Assembly: GCF_047971185.1 (NCBI RefSeq)
Contig: NZ_JBKDZH010000065.1
Location: 27,604 to 91,603 of the forward strand
Origin: Kluyvera sp047971185
Lineage (GTDB): Bacteria; Pseudomonadota; Gammaproteobacteria; Enterobacterales; Enterobacteriaceae
DNA length: 64,000 nucleotides
Direction: 5' to 3'
A program made the position numbers and the translations under genes. Positions 54,827 to 63,833 of this stretch are shown piece by piece (within the stretch, counting starts at the first letter, position 1; the number at the start of each line of letters is the position of its first letter). The notes under the pieces are model-generated. The model was not told the DNA's origin. It worked only from the letters and a program-made list of their open reading frames with translations, and did not search any database.

Positions 54827-56017
54827 TTAGAACTGGTAGGTCATGCCTACACCAACGATATCGTCGGTAGAGATGCCGTTGGCGCTGTAGAACTGAGAAT
54901 CTTCATCCAGCAGGTTGATTTTGTAGTCAACGTAGGTGGAGAAGTTCTTGTTGAAGTAGTAGGTCGCACCCAGGTCAACGTAGTTCACCAGATCCTGGTC
55001 GGTCAGGTAAACGCCATTGCTGTTGGCGTGGTAACCAACGTCAATACCGCGAGAGTAAACCCATGCCAGAGACGGACGAAGGCCGAAGTCGAACTGATAC
55101 TGCGCGGTCACTTCAAAGTTCTGCGTTTTGTTGGCAATGCCATCGTTGCCAAACGGCGTCATATTGCGGGTTTCCGCATACATCATCGCCAGGTAGACGT
55201 TATTGGCGTCATATTTCGCACCAAGGGTCCAGACGTCGGCTTTATCGCCGCTAGCGGTTACGCTACCGTTTTTACCATTGCCGTAGCCTAGCGCACCACG
55301 ATAGCCAACCTGCTCGTTGGTACGGTCAGAGGTAGCGTAAGCCGCACCGACGCTCAGCCCCTGCAGTACTGGAACGGCATCGCTGAAGTCGAAGGTGGTG
55401 GACATGCTGTAGCCATCGCCGTTCTGGAAGCGAACGTCGCCGTGACCGTTTTTAGTGCCTTCCTGATCTTCCGTGGCGTTTGAACCTTCGTTAGCGCCCT
55501 GATACTGCAGCGCGAAGTTCCAGCCGTTTACCAGACCGAAGAAGTCGGTGTTACGATAGGTGGCTACGCCATTGGTACGGCCAACCATAAAGTTGTCGGT
55601 CCAGGTGTAAGAATCGCCGCCGAATACCGGCAGCATATCGGTCCAGCCTTCAATGTCGTACACGGTGCCGTAGTTACGGCCGTAGTCGAAGGAGCCGAAG
55701 TTAGCGAACTTCAGGCCGGCAAACGCCAGGCGGTTAAAGGATTTGTCACCGGCGCCTTCGGTGTCGTTAGCGTAGGTCTTGTATTCCCACTGGCCGTAGC
55801 CAGTCAGGTCGTCAGTGATCTGGGTTTCGCCTTTGAAACCGATTTGCACGTAGGTTTCATCGCCGTCATCGCCAGCGTTGTCGGAGAAGGTATGACGTGC
55901 GTCGATCTTGCCGTACAGATCAACTTTATTACCGTCTTTATTATACATTTCTGCCGCATTTACCGCGCCTGCCATTAATAAGGCAGGCACGAGCAGTGCC
56001 AGTGCTTTAATTTTCAT
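54827..56017 (-). CDS. OmpC/OmpF-type general porin (OmpS/YedS-like)
   Basis: The preprotein has 396 residues. Signal MKIKALALLVPALLMAGAVNA leads to AEMYNKDGNKVDLYGKIDAR, then a 16-strand barrel ending GVGMTYQF. Loop 3 reads DMLPVFGGDSY, where most paralogues have PEFGGD, so the constriction glutamate (E117 in OmpF) is replaced by valine. The start at 56017 (MKIKALAL) is chosen because the signal peptide begins there. Its position next to yedR and a putative RseX sRNA is that of E. coli yedS, a pseudogene in K-12 but intact here. Confidence 0.88.
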   Translation of the reverse strand: MKIKALALLVPALLMAGAVNAAEMYNKDGNKVDLYGKIDARHTFSDNAGDDGDETYVQIGFKGETQITDDLTGYGQWEYKTYANDTEGAGDKSFNRLAFAGLKFANFGSFDYGRNYGTVYDIEGWTDMLPVFGGDSYTWTDNFMVGRTNGVATYRNTDFFGLVNGWNFALQYQGANEGSNATEDQEGTKNGHGDVRFQNGDGYSMSTTFDFSDAVPVLQGLSVGAAYATSDRTNEQVGYRGALGYGNGKNGSVTASGDKADVWTLGAKYDANNVYLAMMYAETRNMTPFGNDGIANKTQNFEVTAQYQFDFGLRPSLAWVYSRGIDVGYHANSNGVYLTDQDLVNYVDLGATYYFNKNFSTYVDYKINLLDEDSQFYSANGISTDDIVGVGMTYQF

Positions 56018-56292
56018 TATACTTTCCTTTGCATGATAACGCATGTGAATATAGTAACGTCATCCGGCGTTACTGAACTGAATACTATATTGGGAGTTCA
56101 CTTTATTTCACGATATAAATGTAATAAAACTATATTAAATATTTCAAGACATTTCCATTATAATTTAAATTATATGGTGGTTTGTAATTCATTTACAAAT
56201 CGCATGAAAATCATTGCGTTATATGATTTTGTGATGTTTTTGACAGGAAATATGAATTGTTTTTATAGTTTTGCTTGTTTGGGGTGAAGGGC

Positions 56293-56390
56293 AAAAAAAA
56301 TCCCGACTGCACTGGCATACAGTCGGGAAGGTCATAAAGAAAAAACATCTTGATGCATAAACAAAAGGCTAATAACGGGGGAGGATGATG
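56293..56390 (-). ncRNA. RseX-like small RNA candidate
   Basis: A minus-strand Rho-independent terminator lies here: TCCCGACTG (56301-56309) and CAGTCGGGA (56320-56328), followed by eight T residues (56293-56300 as A on the plus strand). No gene precedes it, so it must end a short RNA. In E. coli the Hfq-dependent sRNA RseX (about 91 nt, acting on ompA and ompC) lies in the yedR-yedS interval, the same setting. A start near 56,385-56,390 is assumed from this length. The TATTTT near 56,398 may be its -10. Sequence identity with RseX is not confirmed. Confidence 0.55.
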
Positions 56391-56684
56391 ACACGGAGAA
56401 AATAAAAAATAAAGTGTCTTGATCTCATTTTAAAATATAGTTTGTATGAATGCTTTTTGTGATGTTTAAATATTACTTCGTATAACCGTAACCGTCATTT
56501 CTGCCAGTCAATAAACCGTTGAATTAAGATACCACGTCAAAATCCGTGATGAAGAGGATTAAACTTACCTTCTCGCGCCACAGAGCGCTGGCGTAAGGGC
56601 AAACTTGCCGGAGATCAAACCAGCGGCAGTTCGTGGTCCGGAGAGCAAACGGGAGGCTTTCTCCGCCCCTGTTAGTTGTTATAA

Positions 56685-56700
56685 TGTGATTTACGTCACA
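56685..56700. promoter_or_regulatory. CRP-like palindrome upstream of yedR
   Basis: TGTGATTTACGTCACA matches the CRP consensus half-sites TGTGA and TCACA with the standard 6-base spacer. It overlaps the end of a TATAAT (56680-56685) and lies 50 bp before the yedR ATG. It could activate a downstream promoter or block this one. Function is inference. Confidence 0.65.
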
Positions 56701-56750
56701 CCTTTGGCGTGGCGGCCGTTTGAATGATTGGCGTGATGAGAGTGTTTTTT

Positions 56751-57032
56751 ATGGAAGAAAGGATTGACCGAGGCCCGGGCGGTAAGCTGGCGCTTTGGGT
56801 CTTTTACGCGTTTTGTGGCTACTTTGTCTGGGCGATGGGCCACTATATTTGGGTCATCAGCGATGTGCAGAGCATTCCGGGGGCGACCGTTGACGGCGAA
56901 ATTGGCTCGACCAGCGGTAAGTGGCTGGGCGCGCTGCTGGGCTTTCTGGTTTTAAGCCTTGTCGGCGGGCTACTTGGCGGCATCGCCTGGTATACGCGCC
57001 CTCGTCAGGCCGAGCAGGAAGAACGCTACTAA
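56751..57032 (+). CDS. yedR: YedR-like inner-membrane protein
   Basis: The protein has 93 residues with two membrane segments (LALWVFYAFCGYFVWAMGHY and LGALLGFLVLSLVGGLLGGI). E. coli YedR is a similar small inner-membrane protein between yedS and yedJ. The start at 56751 is preferred because the first nine codons of the longer frame add MIGVMRVFF, which is not family-like. Function unknown. Confidence 0.8.
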   Translation: MEERIDRGPGGKLALWVFYAFCGYFVWAMGHYIWVISDVQSIPGATVDGEIGSTSGKWLGALLGFLVLSLVGGLLGGIAWYTRPRQAEQEERY

Positions 57033-57077
57033 TATTGCTATGCTGAGTGGCGAACACTCACTCAGGCGATAATAAAA

Positions 57078-57785
57078 ATGGATTTAACCGCATGGCAGCA
57101 GGACGTTGAGTTCTGGTTTGAAACACACGACTACAGCGGCGATGCCTCGCATGATATTGCCCATTTCCGCCGCGTCTGGCGCACCGCGCGGCAGATAGCG
57201 GAAGGGCAGCCGGTCGATTTACTCGTCATCCTGCTGGCCAGCTATTTTCACGATCTGGTCAGCCTGCCAAAGAATCATCCCGATCGCGCGCGCTCCTCGC
57301 AGCTGGCGGCGCAGCAGACGTTGGCTATTCTCCAGCGTGATTTTCCCCATTTCCCTCCTGAACGCTATGACGCCGTCGCCCATGCGATAACGGCGCACAG
57401 CTTTAGCGCCGGCATTGCGCCGCAAACGGCTGAAGCCCGTATTGTGCAGGACGCCGACCGGCTGGAGGCGCTTGGCGCCATCGGCCTGGCGCGCGTTTTT
57501 GCCGTCTCCGGTTCGATGAATACGGCGCTCTTCGACGCTGACGATCCCTTTGCCGATCGCCGTGCATTAGATGATAAAGCCTACGCGCTGGACCATTTTC
57601 AGACCAAACTCCTGCGCTTGCCCGCCACCATGCAAACGGAGAAAGGGCGCGAAATGGCGCAGAAAAACGCCGATTTTCTGGTGCAGTTTATGGCAAAACT
57701 GAGCGCCGAGCTGGCGGGCGACCCGCTGGCGCTGGATGCAGAGGTGCTGCGGCGATTCGCGCCACAAGAATCGCGCAAACTATGA
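57078..57785 (+). CDS. yedJ: YedJ, HD-domain phosphohydrolase
   Basis: The protein has 235 residues, closely like E. coli YedJ. HD-domain metal ligands are seen as HDIAHFRRVW (residues ~24), YFHDLVSLPKNHP (~57) and the later AHSFSAG and VQDADRLEALGAIG. It is a predicted phosphohydrolase with unknown substrate. It is followed 55 bp later by dcm, as in E. coli. Confidence 0.92.
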   Translation: MDLTAWQQDVEFWFETHDYSGDASHDIAHFRRVWRTARQIAEGQPVDLLVILLASYFHDLVSLPKNHPDRARSSQLAAQQTLAILQRDFPHFPPERYDAVAHAITAHSFSAGIAPQTAEARIVQDADRLEALGAIGLARVFAVSGSMNTALFDADDPFADRRALDDKAYALDHFQTKLLRLPATMQTEKGREMAQKNADFLVQFMAKLSAELAGDPLALDAEVLRRFAPQESRKL

Positions 57786-57840
57786 TAATCTCGCTTTTAT
57801 TTGCGCTTTCTTTTTCCTTTTTCTGTATCTGGTCAAATTT

Positions 57841-59262
57841 ATGCAACAACGAGTCTTATCAAACGAGGTAGCGTCGCCCGACGAGCCGGATGCTCAGACG
57901 CTGCTGCAGCATATCCTGGAGATTTACGATCTAAAGACCGTTGTCGCCGAGCTGGTTTCCGTAGGGGAGCAGCACTGGAGCCCGGCCATTGTGAAACGCG
58001 TCGTCACCTTAGGGCGCGCGAATACCCGGCTGAGCGAAAAGGAGCGGGCGCATCTGGCCGCCATGCTGCCGAAGCCGCCGTCCCATCATCCGCACTACGC
58101 GTTTCGTTTTGTCGATCTGTTTGCCGGTATCGGTGGGATCCGCAACGGCTTTGAAGCCATTGGCGGCCAGTGCGTGTTTACCAGCGAGTGGAACAAACAC
58201 GCGGTGCGTACCTATAGGGCCAACTGGTACTGCGACCCGCAGGAACATCAGTTTAACGCCGATATTCGCGACGTGACGCTCAGCGGCCGGGCCGACGTTA
58301 GCGACGCCGAGGCGCAGGCGCATATTCGCCAGTGCATTCCCCAACACGACGTGCTGCTGGCGGGCTTCCCTTGCCAGCCGTTCTCGCTGGCCGGGGTATC
58401 GAAAAAGAATGCCATGGGCCGCGCGCACGGTTTTGCCTGTGATACGCAGGGAACGCTGTTTTTTGACGTGGTGCGGATTATTGATGCCCGCAGGCCGCCG
58501 ATTTTTGTGCTGGAAAACGTCAAAAATCTGAAGAGCCACGACGGCGGCAAAACGTTCCGCATTATTATGCAGACGCTGGACGAGCTGGGGTATGAAGTGG
58601 CCGACGCGGCGGACATGGGGGCCGATGACCCGAAGATTATCGACGGTCAGCACTTCCTGCCGCAGCATCGGGAACGCATCGTGCTGGTCGGTTTTCGCCG
58701 GGATTTAGGCCTGCATCAGGGCTTTACCCTGCGCGATATTCCTGCGCTGTATCCCGCGCGCCGTCCCACTTTCGGTGAGCTATTAGAGCCGGATTTCGAC
58801 GCCAAATTTATCCTGACGCCGGTGCTGTGGAAGTACCTCTATCGCTATGCCCGTAAGCATCAGGAAAAGGGCAACGGTTTTGGCTACGGCATGGTTGACC
58901 CCACCCGGGCGAGCAGCGTGGCGCGTACGCTCTCGGCGCGTTACTACAAAGATGGCGCGGAGATCCTCATCGATCGCGGCTGGGATCGGGCGCTGGGTGA
59001 AAAACACTTCGACGATCCGCAGAATCAGCTGCGCCGTCCGCGTCGTCTGACCCCGCGCGAGTGCGCGCGACTGATGGGCTTTGAGTCGCCGCAGGGTTAT
59101 CGCTTCCGCATTCCGGTGTCGGATACCCAGGCCTACCGCCAGTTTGGCAACTCGGTGATTGTCCCGGTATTTGCCGCCGTAGCCCGACTGCTGGAGTCGC
59201 GTATTTTGCAGGCCGTGCAGAAGCGTGATGTGGAGAATGGCGATGGCGGACGTTCACGATAA
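57841..59262 (+). CDS. dcm: Dcm DNA-cytosine methyltransferase
   Basis: The protein has 473 residues. Motif I is FVDLFAGIGGIRNGF, motif IV with the catalytic cysteine is AGFPCQPFSLAGVSK and motif VI is FVLENVKNLKSHD. Target domain and motifs IX/X are present (RRLTPRECARLMGFE, YRQFGNSVIVPVFAAV). It methylates the inner C of CCWGG. The start at MQQRVLSN (57841) follows E. coli; the longer frame begins within yedJ. vsr overlaps its 3' end. Confidence 0.96.
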   Translation: MQQRVLSNEVASPDEPDAQTLLQHILEIYDLKTVVAELVSVGEQHWSPAIVKRVVTLGRANTRLSEKERAHLAAMLPKPPSHHPHYAFRFVDLFAGIGGIRNGFEAIGGQCVFTSEWNKHAVRTYRANWYCDPQEHQFNADIRDVTLSGRADVSDAEAQAHIRQCIPQHDVLLAGFPCQPFSLAGVSKKNAMGRAHGFACDTQGTLFFDVVRIIDARRPPIFVLENVKNLKSHDGGKTFRIIMQTLDELGYEVADAADMGADDPKIIDGQHFLPQHRERIVLVGFRRDLGLHQGFTLRDIPALYPARRPTFGELLEPDFDAKFILTPVLWKYLYRYARKHQEKGNGFGYGMVDPTRASSVARTLSARYYKDGAEILIDRGWDRALGEKHFDDPQNQLRRPRRLTPRECARLMGFESPQGYRFRIPVSDTQAYRQFGNSVIVPVFAAVARLLESRILQAVQKRDVENGDGGRSR

Positions 59263-59737
59263 GGCCACCCGCAGTAAAAATATGCGCGCCATCGGCGCGC
59301 AGAATACCGCCATTGAAAAACGGATGGCGTCGCTGCTCGAACAGCTTGGCCTGCGCTGGCTGGCACAGGATACGCGTCTGCCGGGGCGGCCAGACTTCAC
59401 CCTCGACGAGTATCGTTGCGTTATCTTCACCCACGGCTGTTTCTGGCATCACCACCATTGCTACCTGTTCAAGGTTCCCGCCACGCGCACCGACTTCTGG
59501 TTGACTAAAATTGCCGCCAACGTCGCCCGCGATAAGCGGGATATCGGCCTGCTGGTCGAACAGGGCTGGCGGGTGCTGGTGGTGTGGGAGTGCGCGCTAC
59601 GCGGGCGAGAGAAGCTGAGCGATAGCGCGCTGTGCGAACGGCTGGAGGAGTGGATCTGCGGCGGCGAAGGCTGCGCGCAGATCGGCATTCAGGGGATTAC
59701 GAATCTAGACCCGGTTTCTCCGCCGCGCAGGGAATAG
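59243..59737 (+). CDS. vsr: Vsr very-short-patch mismatch endonuclease
   Basis: The protein has 164 residues. DVHDKATRSKNMRAIGAQNT opens the protein, with DTRLPGRPDFTL (catalytic Asp) and VIFTHGCFWHHHHCYLF (zinc and active-site residues). It nicks at T:G mismatches made by deamination of Dcm-methylated cytosine. It starts at ATG 59243, 20 bp inside dcm, as in E. coli. Its end overlaps yedA by 41 bp on the opposite strand. Confidence 0.95.
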   Translation: MADVHDKATRSKNMRAIGAQNTAIEKRMASLLEQLGLRWLAQDTRLPGRPDFTLDEYRCVIFTHGCFWHHHHCYLFKVPATRTDFWLTKIAANVARDKRDIGLLVEQGWRVLVVWECALRGREKLSDSALCERLEEWICGGEGCAQIGIQGITNLDPVSPPRRE

Positions 59738-60623
59738 CCGTCGCTTTCGCCGGGAACAGGTATTTACCCAGCGTCACCAGCACCACCGCGGCGATGATAA
59801 TCGCCAGCGCCAGCCACTCGGTGCCGGAGAGGTGCTCGCCGTTAAAGCCGGTGCCGAGCAGCACCGCAACCACCGGGTTTACGTAGGCATAGCTGGTGGC
59901 GACCGCCGGCGTGACGTTGCGAATCAGATACATATAGGCGTTAATGGCGATAATCGAGCCGAAAATGGACAGATAGCCTACCGCCAGGAAACCGCTTAGA
60001 TCCGGCAGCGTGCTTAAGCGCTCGCCGTTCAGCAGCGAGGCGCACATCAGCACGATGCCGGCCGCCAGCATTTCAATCGCCCCGGCCATCATGCCGGTCG
60101 GCAGCGTGAGGCGGGAGCCGTATACCGAACCAAACGCCCAGCTCAGGGAACCAATCAGAATCAGCAGCGCCCCCCACGGGTTACCGCTGAGGTTACCGCC
60201 GCTGTTGAGCAGTATGATACCCGCCAGACCGATGGCGATGCCCAGCCACTCCAGTTTGCGGGTGGCGATACCAAAAAAGCGGCTAAAACACAGCGTAAAC
60301 AGCGGCACGGTGGCGACCATCACGGCGGCGATACCGGAAGGAACGTGCTGATGTTCCGCCACCGTCACCATGCCGTTACCCACCGCCAGCAGTAGCACGC
60401 CAATCAGGGCCGCATTCAGCAGCGGACCGCGCGCCGGTAAACGATGCCCGGTCGCCAGCAGAAAAATCATCAGCACCACGCCTGCCGAGAGGAAGCGCAC
60501 GCCCGCCATCATCAGCGGGGGCCAGCTGGCAACGCCAATGCTGATAGCAAAATAGGTAGACCCCCAGATGATGTACAGCGCGAACAGCGCGCCAACCAGC
60601 GGTAACAGGTGTTTAATACGCAT
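59697..60623 (-). CDS. yedA: YedA, EamA-family (DMT) transporter
   Basis: The protein has 308 residues and ten membrane helices in two EamA repeats (ALFALYIIWGSTYFAISIGV first; LLILIGSLSWAFGSVYGSRL second). It closely matches E. coli YedA. It is probably a drug or metabolite exporter, without confirmed substrate. It is convergent with vsr and overlaps it by 41 bp. Confidence 0.93.
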   Translation of the reverse strand: MRIKHLLPLVGALFALYIIWGSTYFAISIGVASWPPLMMAGVRFLSAGVVLMIFLLATGHRLPARGPLLNAALIGVLLLAVGNGMVTVAEHQHVPSGIAAVMVATVPLFTLCFSRFFGIATRKLEWLGIAIGLAGIILLNSGGNLSGNPWGALLILIGSLSWAFGSVYGSRLTLPTGMMAGAIEMLAAGIVLMCASLLNGERLSTLPDLSGFLAVGYLSIFGSIIAINAYMYLIRNVTPAVATSYAYVNPVVAVLLGTGFNGEHLSGTEWLALAIIIAAVVLVTLGKYLFPAKATAIPCAAEKPGLDS

Positions 60624-60799
60624 ACTTCCTCACGGCACAATAGCAAGCAGGCTGATAGTAAACGTCAAAACGACTTCGCTGGCGAGTGCTTTAATTCGGG
60701 GGTTGATGTTGTTTTTATGTTATAGATGTGTATCCCTTACACCCTGCGCCATTTTGCTTCATACTTTGTTCTCAATAACAAAAAGGAAGGATGTGACTT

Positions 60800-61711
60800 G
60801 TGGCGGGAAGTAGTTTATTAACCTTATTAGATGATATCGCCACCTTGCTGGATGATATCTCGATGATGGGCAAGCTGGCGGCGAAGAAAACCGCGGGCGT
60901 GCTGGGGGATGATTTATCGCTCAACGCGCAGCAGGTGTCGGGCGTACGCGCCAACCGCGAACTGCCGGTGGTGTGGAGCGTAGCAAAAGGATCGCTACTC
61001 AATAAGGTGATTCTGGTGCCGCTGGCGCTGTTGATTAGCGCTTTTATCCCCTGGGCGGTAACGCCGCTGCTGATGATCGGCGGGGCCTATCTGTGCTTTG
61101 AAGGGGTGGAGAAGGTGCTGCATACCCTGCACGCGCGCAAGCATAAGGGCGACGATGCCGCTCGTCAGCAGCGTCTGGAGGCTATTGCGCAGCAGGATCC
61201 TGCCATTTACGAGCGCGATAAAGTTAAAGGGGCGATTCGCACCGACTTTATTCTGTCGGCGGAAATCGTGGCCATTACCCTGGGGATCGTGGCGGAAGCG
61301 CCGTTGCTCAATCAGGTGTTGATTTTATCCGGTATCGCGATCCTGGTGACCGTGGGCGTGTATGGCCTCGTCGGGGTTATCGTTAAGCTTGATGATATGG
61401 GCTACTGGCTGGCCGAAAAGCGCAGCGTGCTGGCGCAGGGGCTGGGTAAAGGGCTGCTGGTGGTGGCCCCATGGCTGATGAAAACGCTCTCGGTGGTTGG
61501 CACGCTGGCGATGTTTCTGGTGGGCGGCGGGATCGTGGTGCATGGCGTCGGGCCGTTGCATCATGCCATCGAAGGTTTTGCCGCGCAGCAGGCCGCATGG
61601 GTGGCGATGGTTCTGCCGACGCTGGCGAACCTGGTGCTGGGCTTTATCATCGGGGCCGTAGTGCTGGCGGCGGTGAATCTGATCGCCAGCCTGCGTAAAA
61701 AGCCGGTATAA
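60800..61711 (+). CDS. yedI: YedI, DUF808 inner-membrane protein
   Basis: The protein has 303 residues starting MAGSSLLTLLDDIATLLDDI from GTG, the same as E. coli YedI. The second half has four or five membrane segments (LVPLALLISAFIPWAVTPLL, ILSAEIVAITLGIVAEAPLL, MVLPTLANLVLGFIIGAVVL). Function is not established. The 175 bp upstream hold promoters of both yedI and yedA. Confidence 0.92.
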   Translation: MAGSSLLTLLDDIATLLDDISMMGKLAAKKTAGVLGDDLSLNAQQVSGVRANRELPVVWSVAKGSLLNKVILVPLALLISAFIPWAVTPLLMIGGAYLCFEGVEKVLHTLHARKHKGDDAARQQRLEAIAQQDPAIYERDKVKGAIRTDFILSAEIVAITLGIVAEAPLLNQVLILSGIAILVTVGVYGLVGVIVKLDDMGYWLAEKRSVLAQGLGKGLLVVAPWLMKTLSVVGTLAMFLVGGGIVVHGVGPLHHAIEGFAAQQAAWVAMVLPTLANLVLGFIIGAVVLAAVNLIASLRKKPV

Positions 61712-61788
61712 ATAATCCAATTCCGCTACGCAAACGGGCTGTGAATAGGCTAATGTGAAACAGTTTCACCCTGATACCGGAGGCAGTT

Positions 61789-61971
61789 ATGGTCTTTTTG
61801 GTCAGTGATGAAGTTAGGCCCAAAAACGGTGGGCCGCGGATGGTGGTCACGGGATATGCCAGCGGCATGGTGGAGTGTCGTTGGTATGATGGTTTCGGCG
61901 TCAAGCGGGAAGCATTCCGCGAAGATGAGCTGATTCCCGGCCCTATCGGCAAGCAGGAGCAAGCATCCTAA
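61789..61971 (+). CDS. yodC: YodC, DUF2158 protein
   Basis: The protein has 60 residues, close to E. coli YodC: SDEVRPKNGGPRMVVTGYAS and CRWYDGFGVKREAFREDEL. DUF2158 proteins are small beta-rich and of unknown role. GGAGG lies 6 bases before the ATG. A terminator follows 10 bp after its stop. Confidence 0.92.
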   Translation: MVFLVSDEVRPKNGGPRMVVTGYASGMVECRWYDGFGVKREAFREDELIPGPIGKQEQAS

Positions 61972-61980
61972 CCGTGTTTA

Positions 61981-62005
61981 CGCCCGGCATTTTGCCGGGC
62001 GTTTT
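61981..62005 (+). terminator. Terminator after yodC
   Basis: CGCCCGGC and GCCGGGCG form an 8-bp GC-rich stem with an ATTTT loop, followed by TTTT on the plus strand. It ends the yedI-yodC transcript before dgcQ. Confidence 0.9.
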
Positions 62006-62114
62006 AGAACCGAGTAAATCGCGTTCTTTGTCGTAGTGAAGTATGGAGCATCATGAATTATCAGCAGCGCACGAGTGGGATGTGGGGTAGGTCTGTGAGT
62101 CTCAGGAGGCCGCC

Positions 62115-63833
62115 GTGCGTCCCGTGACCGTCAAGACAGCGGCTTCTTCAGGATGGTGGGCGCGGCTCACGCGGCGGGTTAGCCCCGAACGGGTGGTCAA
62201 TATCTGCTTTCTGGTGGTGCTGTTCTTCTCTACGCTGCTGACCTGGCGCGAAACCATCGTGCTGGAAGACGCGTATATCTCCAGCCAGCGCAATAACCTG
62301 AAAAATGTCGCCAACGATATGGACGCGCAGCTGCAGTTCAACACCGACCGTCTGCTGTTTTTCCGCAACGGCATGGAGTCGGCGCTGCAAATTCCGCTGG
62401 CTTTCGAAGTGCTGCGCACCGCCGAGCAGGAGTTCGAGCGCAAGCGCACGCTCGCCAACTGGCGCATCTCGCTGAACAATAACCGCACGCTGCCGCTAAA
62501 CGGCGTTTCGGACGACTTCGTCAAACACACCAATCTTCTGTCGCGCGATAACGCACTGCTGGGTAATGAGTTTATGGCGACCATTGAGCTGGGCTATCTG
62601 CTGCGGCTTTCTGCTATTACGCGCCAGCATCTCTCCCGCTTTGAAACCCATATGCTGTACGTTTCACGCGCCGGTTTTTATCTCAGCACCGAGCAGGATC
62701 AGGGCAGCAATATCACCGAGTACTATTACAGCCTGGCGACCAGCCCGTGGTTTATCAAGCAGTCGCAGCGGGATAACCCGCAGCGCGGCGTGAAGTGGCA
62801 CACCACCTTTAGCCGCGATAAAACGCCGGTGGCCCAGAAGGTGACCGCCGCCGTACCGCTCGACTACGATCAATACTGGTTTGGCGTGTTGGCCATTCAG
62901 CTGTCGGTTCGTGAGATGACCCAGTTTCTGATGCAGTCGGTCGAAGGCGAAGAAGAAGGGGAGTACCAGCTCTACGATCGCCGTATGAACCTGATTGCTA
63001 CCTCTGAGCAGGACCCGCAAAAACGTACGCAGCTTTCGCAAGAGGTGCAGGCCCAGCTGGCGTATGCCTATGAGCACGATAACGAGGGCAGCGTGCGCCA
63101 GCTTTCGCGCTATATCAGCTGGGAAAAGCTGCGCAACTTCGACGGCGTGCTGCTGCGTATTCACAGCCTGGAGGAGGGGATCCGCGGCGACTTCGGCAGC
63201 ATTAGCATCGCGTTGACCCTGCTGTGGGTGCTGTTCACGACGATGCTGCTGATCTCCTGGGCCGTTATCCGCCGTATGGTGCGTAACATGTCTTCGCTGC
63301 AGGACTCCTTAGAGTGGCGAGCGTGGCACGATATGCTGACCCGCCTGTATAACCGGGCAGCGCTGTTTGAGCGTGCCGGTAAGGCGCTGGTCGCCTGCCA
63401 GCAGGTTGACCAGCCACTGTCGGTGATTCAGCTGGATCTGGACCACTTTAAGCGCATCAACGATCAATACGGCCATCAGGCCGGAGACCGGGTGCTTATT
63501 CATATTGGCCGGGTGATCCTTAATAAAGTGCGCAAGTCGGATATCGCCGGCCGGGTTGGCGGGGAAGAGTTCTGTATTGTGCTGCCGGAAACTTCGCTGG
63601 AGCAGGCCAAAGTGATTGCGGAACGCATTCGTGAAAGCATCTTCAGTCGGGAAATTCTGATCAGCCGCAACCAGACGCTACGGGTGAGCGCCTCGCTGGG
63701 GGTATGCAGCAGCGAAGAACTTCAGCGCTACGATTTCCAGCATCTCCAGTGTAGCGCGGCGCATAAATTGCGAAACTTTGTCACACAACTTTGGATCGCT
63801 TTGCGCGATCCAACTTTAAATGTCAAATCGTGA
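62115..63833 (+). CDS. dgcQ: DgcQ/YedQ diguanylate cyclase, truncated at the C-terminus
   Basis: The N-terminal 545 residues match E. coli DgcQ in layout: first helix near 28-47 (VVNICFLVVLFFSTLLTWRE), a long periplasmic CHASE7-like part, second helix near 362-385 (ISIALTLLWVLFTTMLLISW), and a GGDEF domain with GGEEF near residue 482 (RVGGEEFCIVLPE). After YDFQHLQ (about 63,749) similarity stops and 28 unrelated residues run to 63833. The final ~30 residues (ADRRLYLAKQAGRNR in the family) are missing. The active site is intact but the fold edge is lost. GTG start, AGGAGG 5 bases before it. Confidence 0.85.
   Translation: MRPVTVKTAASSGWWARLTRRVSPERVVNICFLVVLFFSTLLTWRETIVLEDAYISSQRNNLKNVANDMDAQLQFNTDRLLFFRNGMESALQIPLAFEVLRTAEQEFERKRTLANWRISLNNNRTLPLNGVSDDFVKHTNLLSRDNALLGNEFMATIELGYLLRLSAITRQHLSRFETHMLYVSRAGFYLSTEQDQGSNITEYYYSLATSPWFIKQSQRDNPQRGVKWHTTFSRDKTPVAQKVTAAVPLDYDQYWFGVLAIQLSVREMTQFLMQSVEGEEEGEYQLYDRRMNLIATSEQDPQKRTQLSQEVQAQLAYAYEHDNEGSVRQLSRYISWEKLRNFDGVLLRIHSLEEGIRGDFGSISIALTLLWVLFTTMLLISWAVIRRMVRNMSSLQDSLEWRAWHDMLTRLYNRAALFERAGKALVACQQVDQPLSVIQLDLDHFKRINDQYGHQAGDRVLIHIGRVILNKVRKSDIAGRVGGEEFCIVLPETSLEQAKVIAERIRESIFSREILISRNQTLRVSASLGVCSSEELQRYDFQHLQCSAAHKLRNFVTQLWIALRDPTLNVKS
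63791..63812 (-). terminator. Hairpin after the invertase gene
   Basis: TTGGATCG and CGATCCAA pair as an 8-bp stem with a short CTTTGC-type loop, 11 bp after the invertase stop. On the minus strand it is followed by AGTTGTG, not a good T-run, so a terminator or a recombination-related stem are both possible. Confidence 0.4.

Larger units (their letters stand above)
56018..56723. other. Porin-yedR intergenic region
   Basis: About 700 bp lie between the porin start and yedR. The left part (56,018-56,290) holds the porin leader and promoter and is very AT-rich; an 84-codon plus-strand frame there is not convincing. The sRNA candidate (56,293-56,390) comes next. The right part, past 56,470, has more GC and holds the yedR promoter: TATAAT (56680-56685) just overlaps the start of a CRP-like palindrome (56685-56700). 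Confidence 0.5.
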
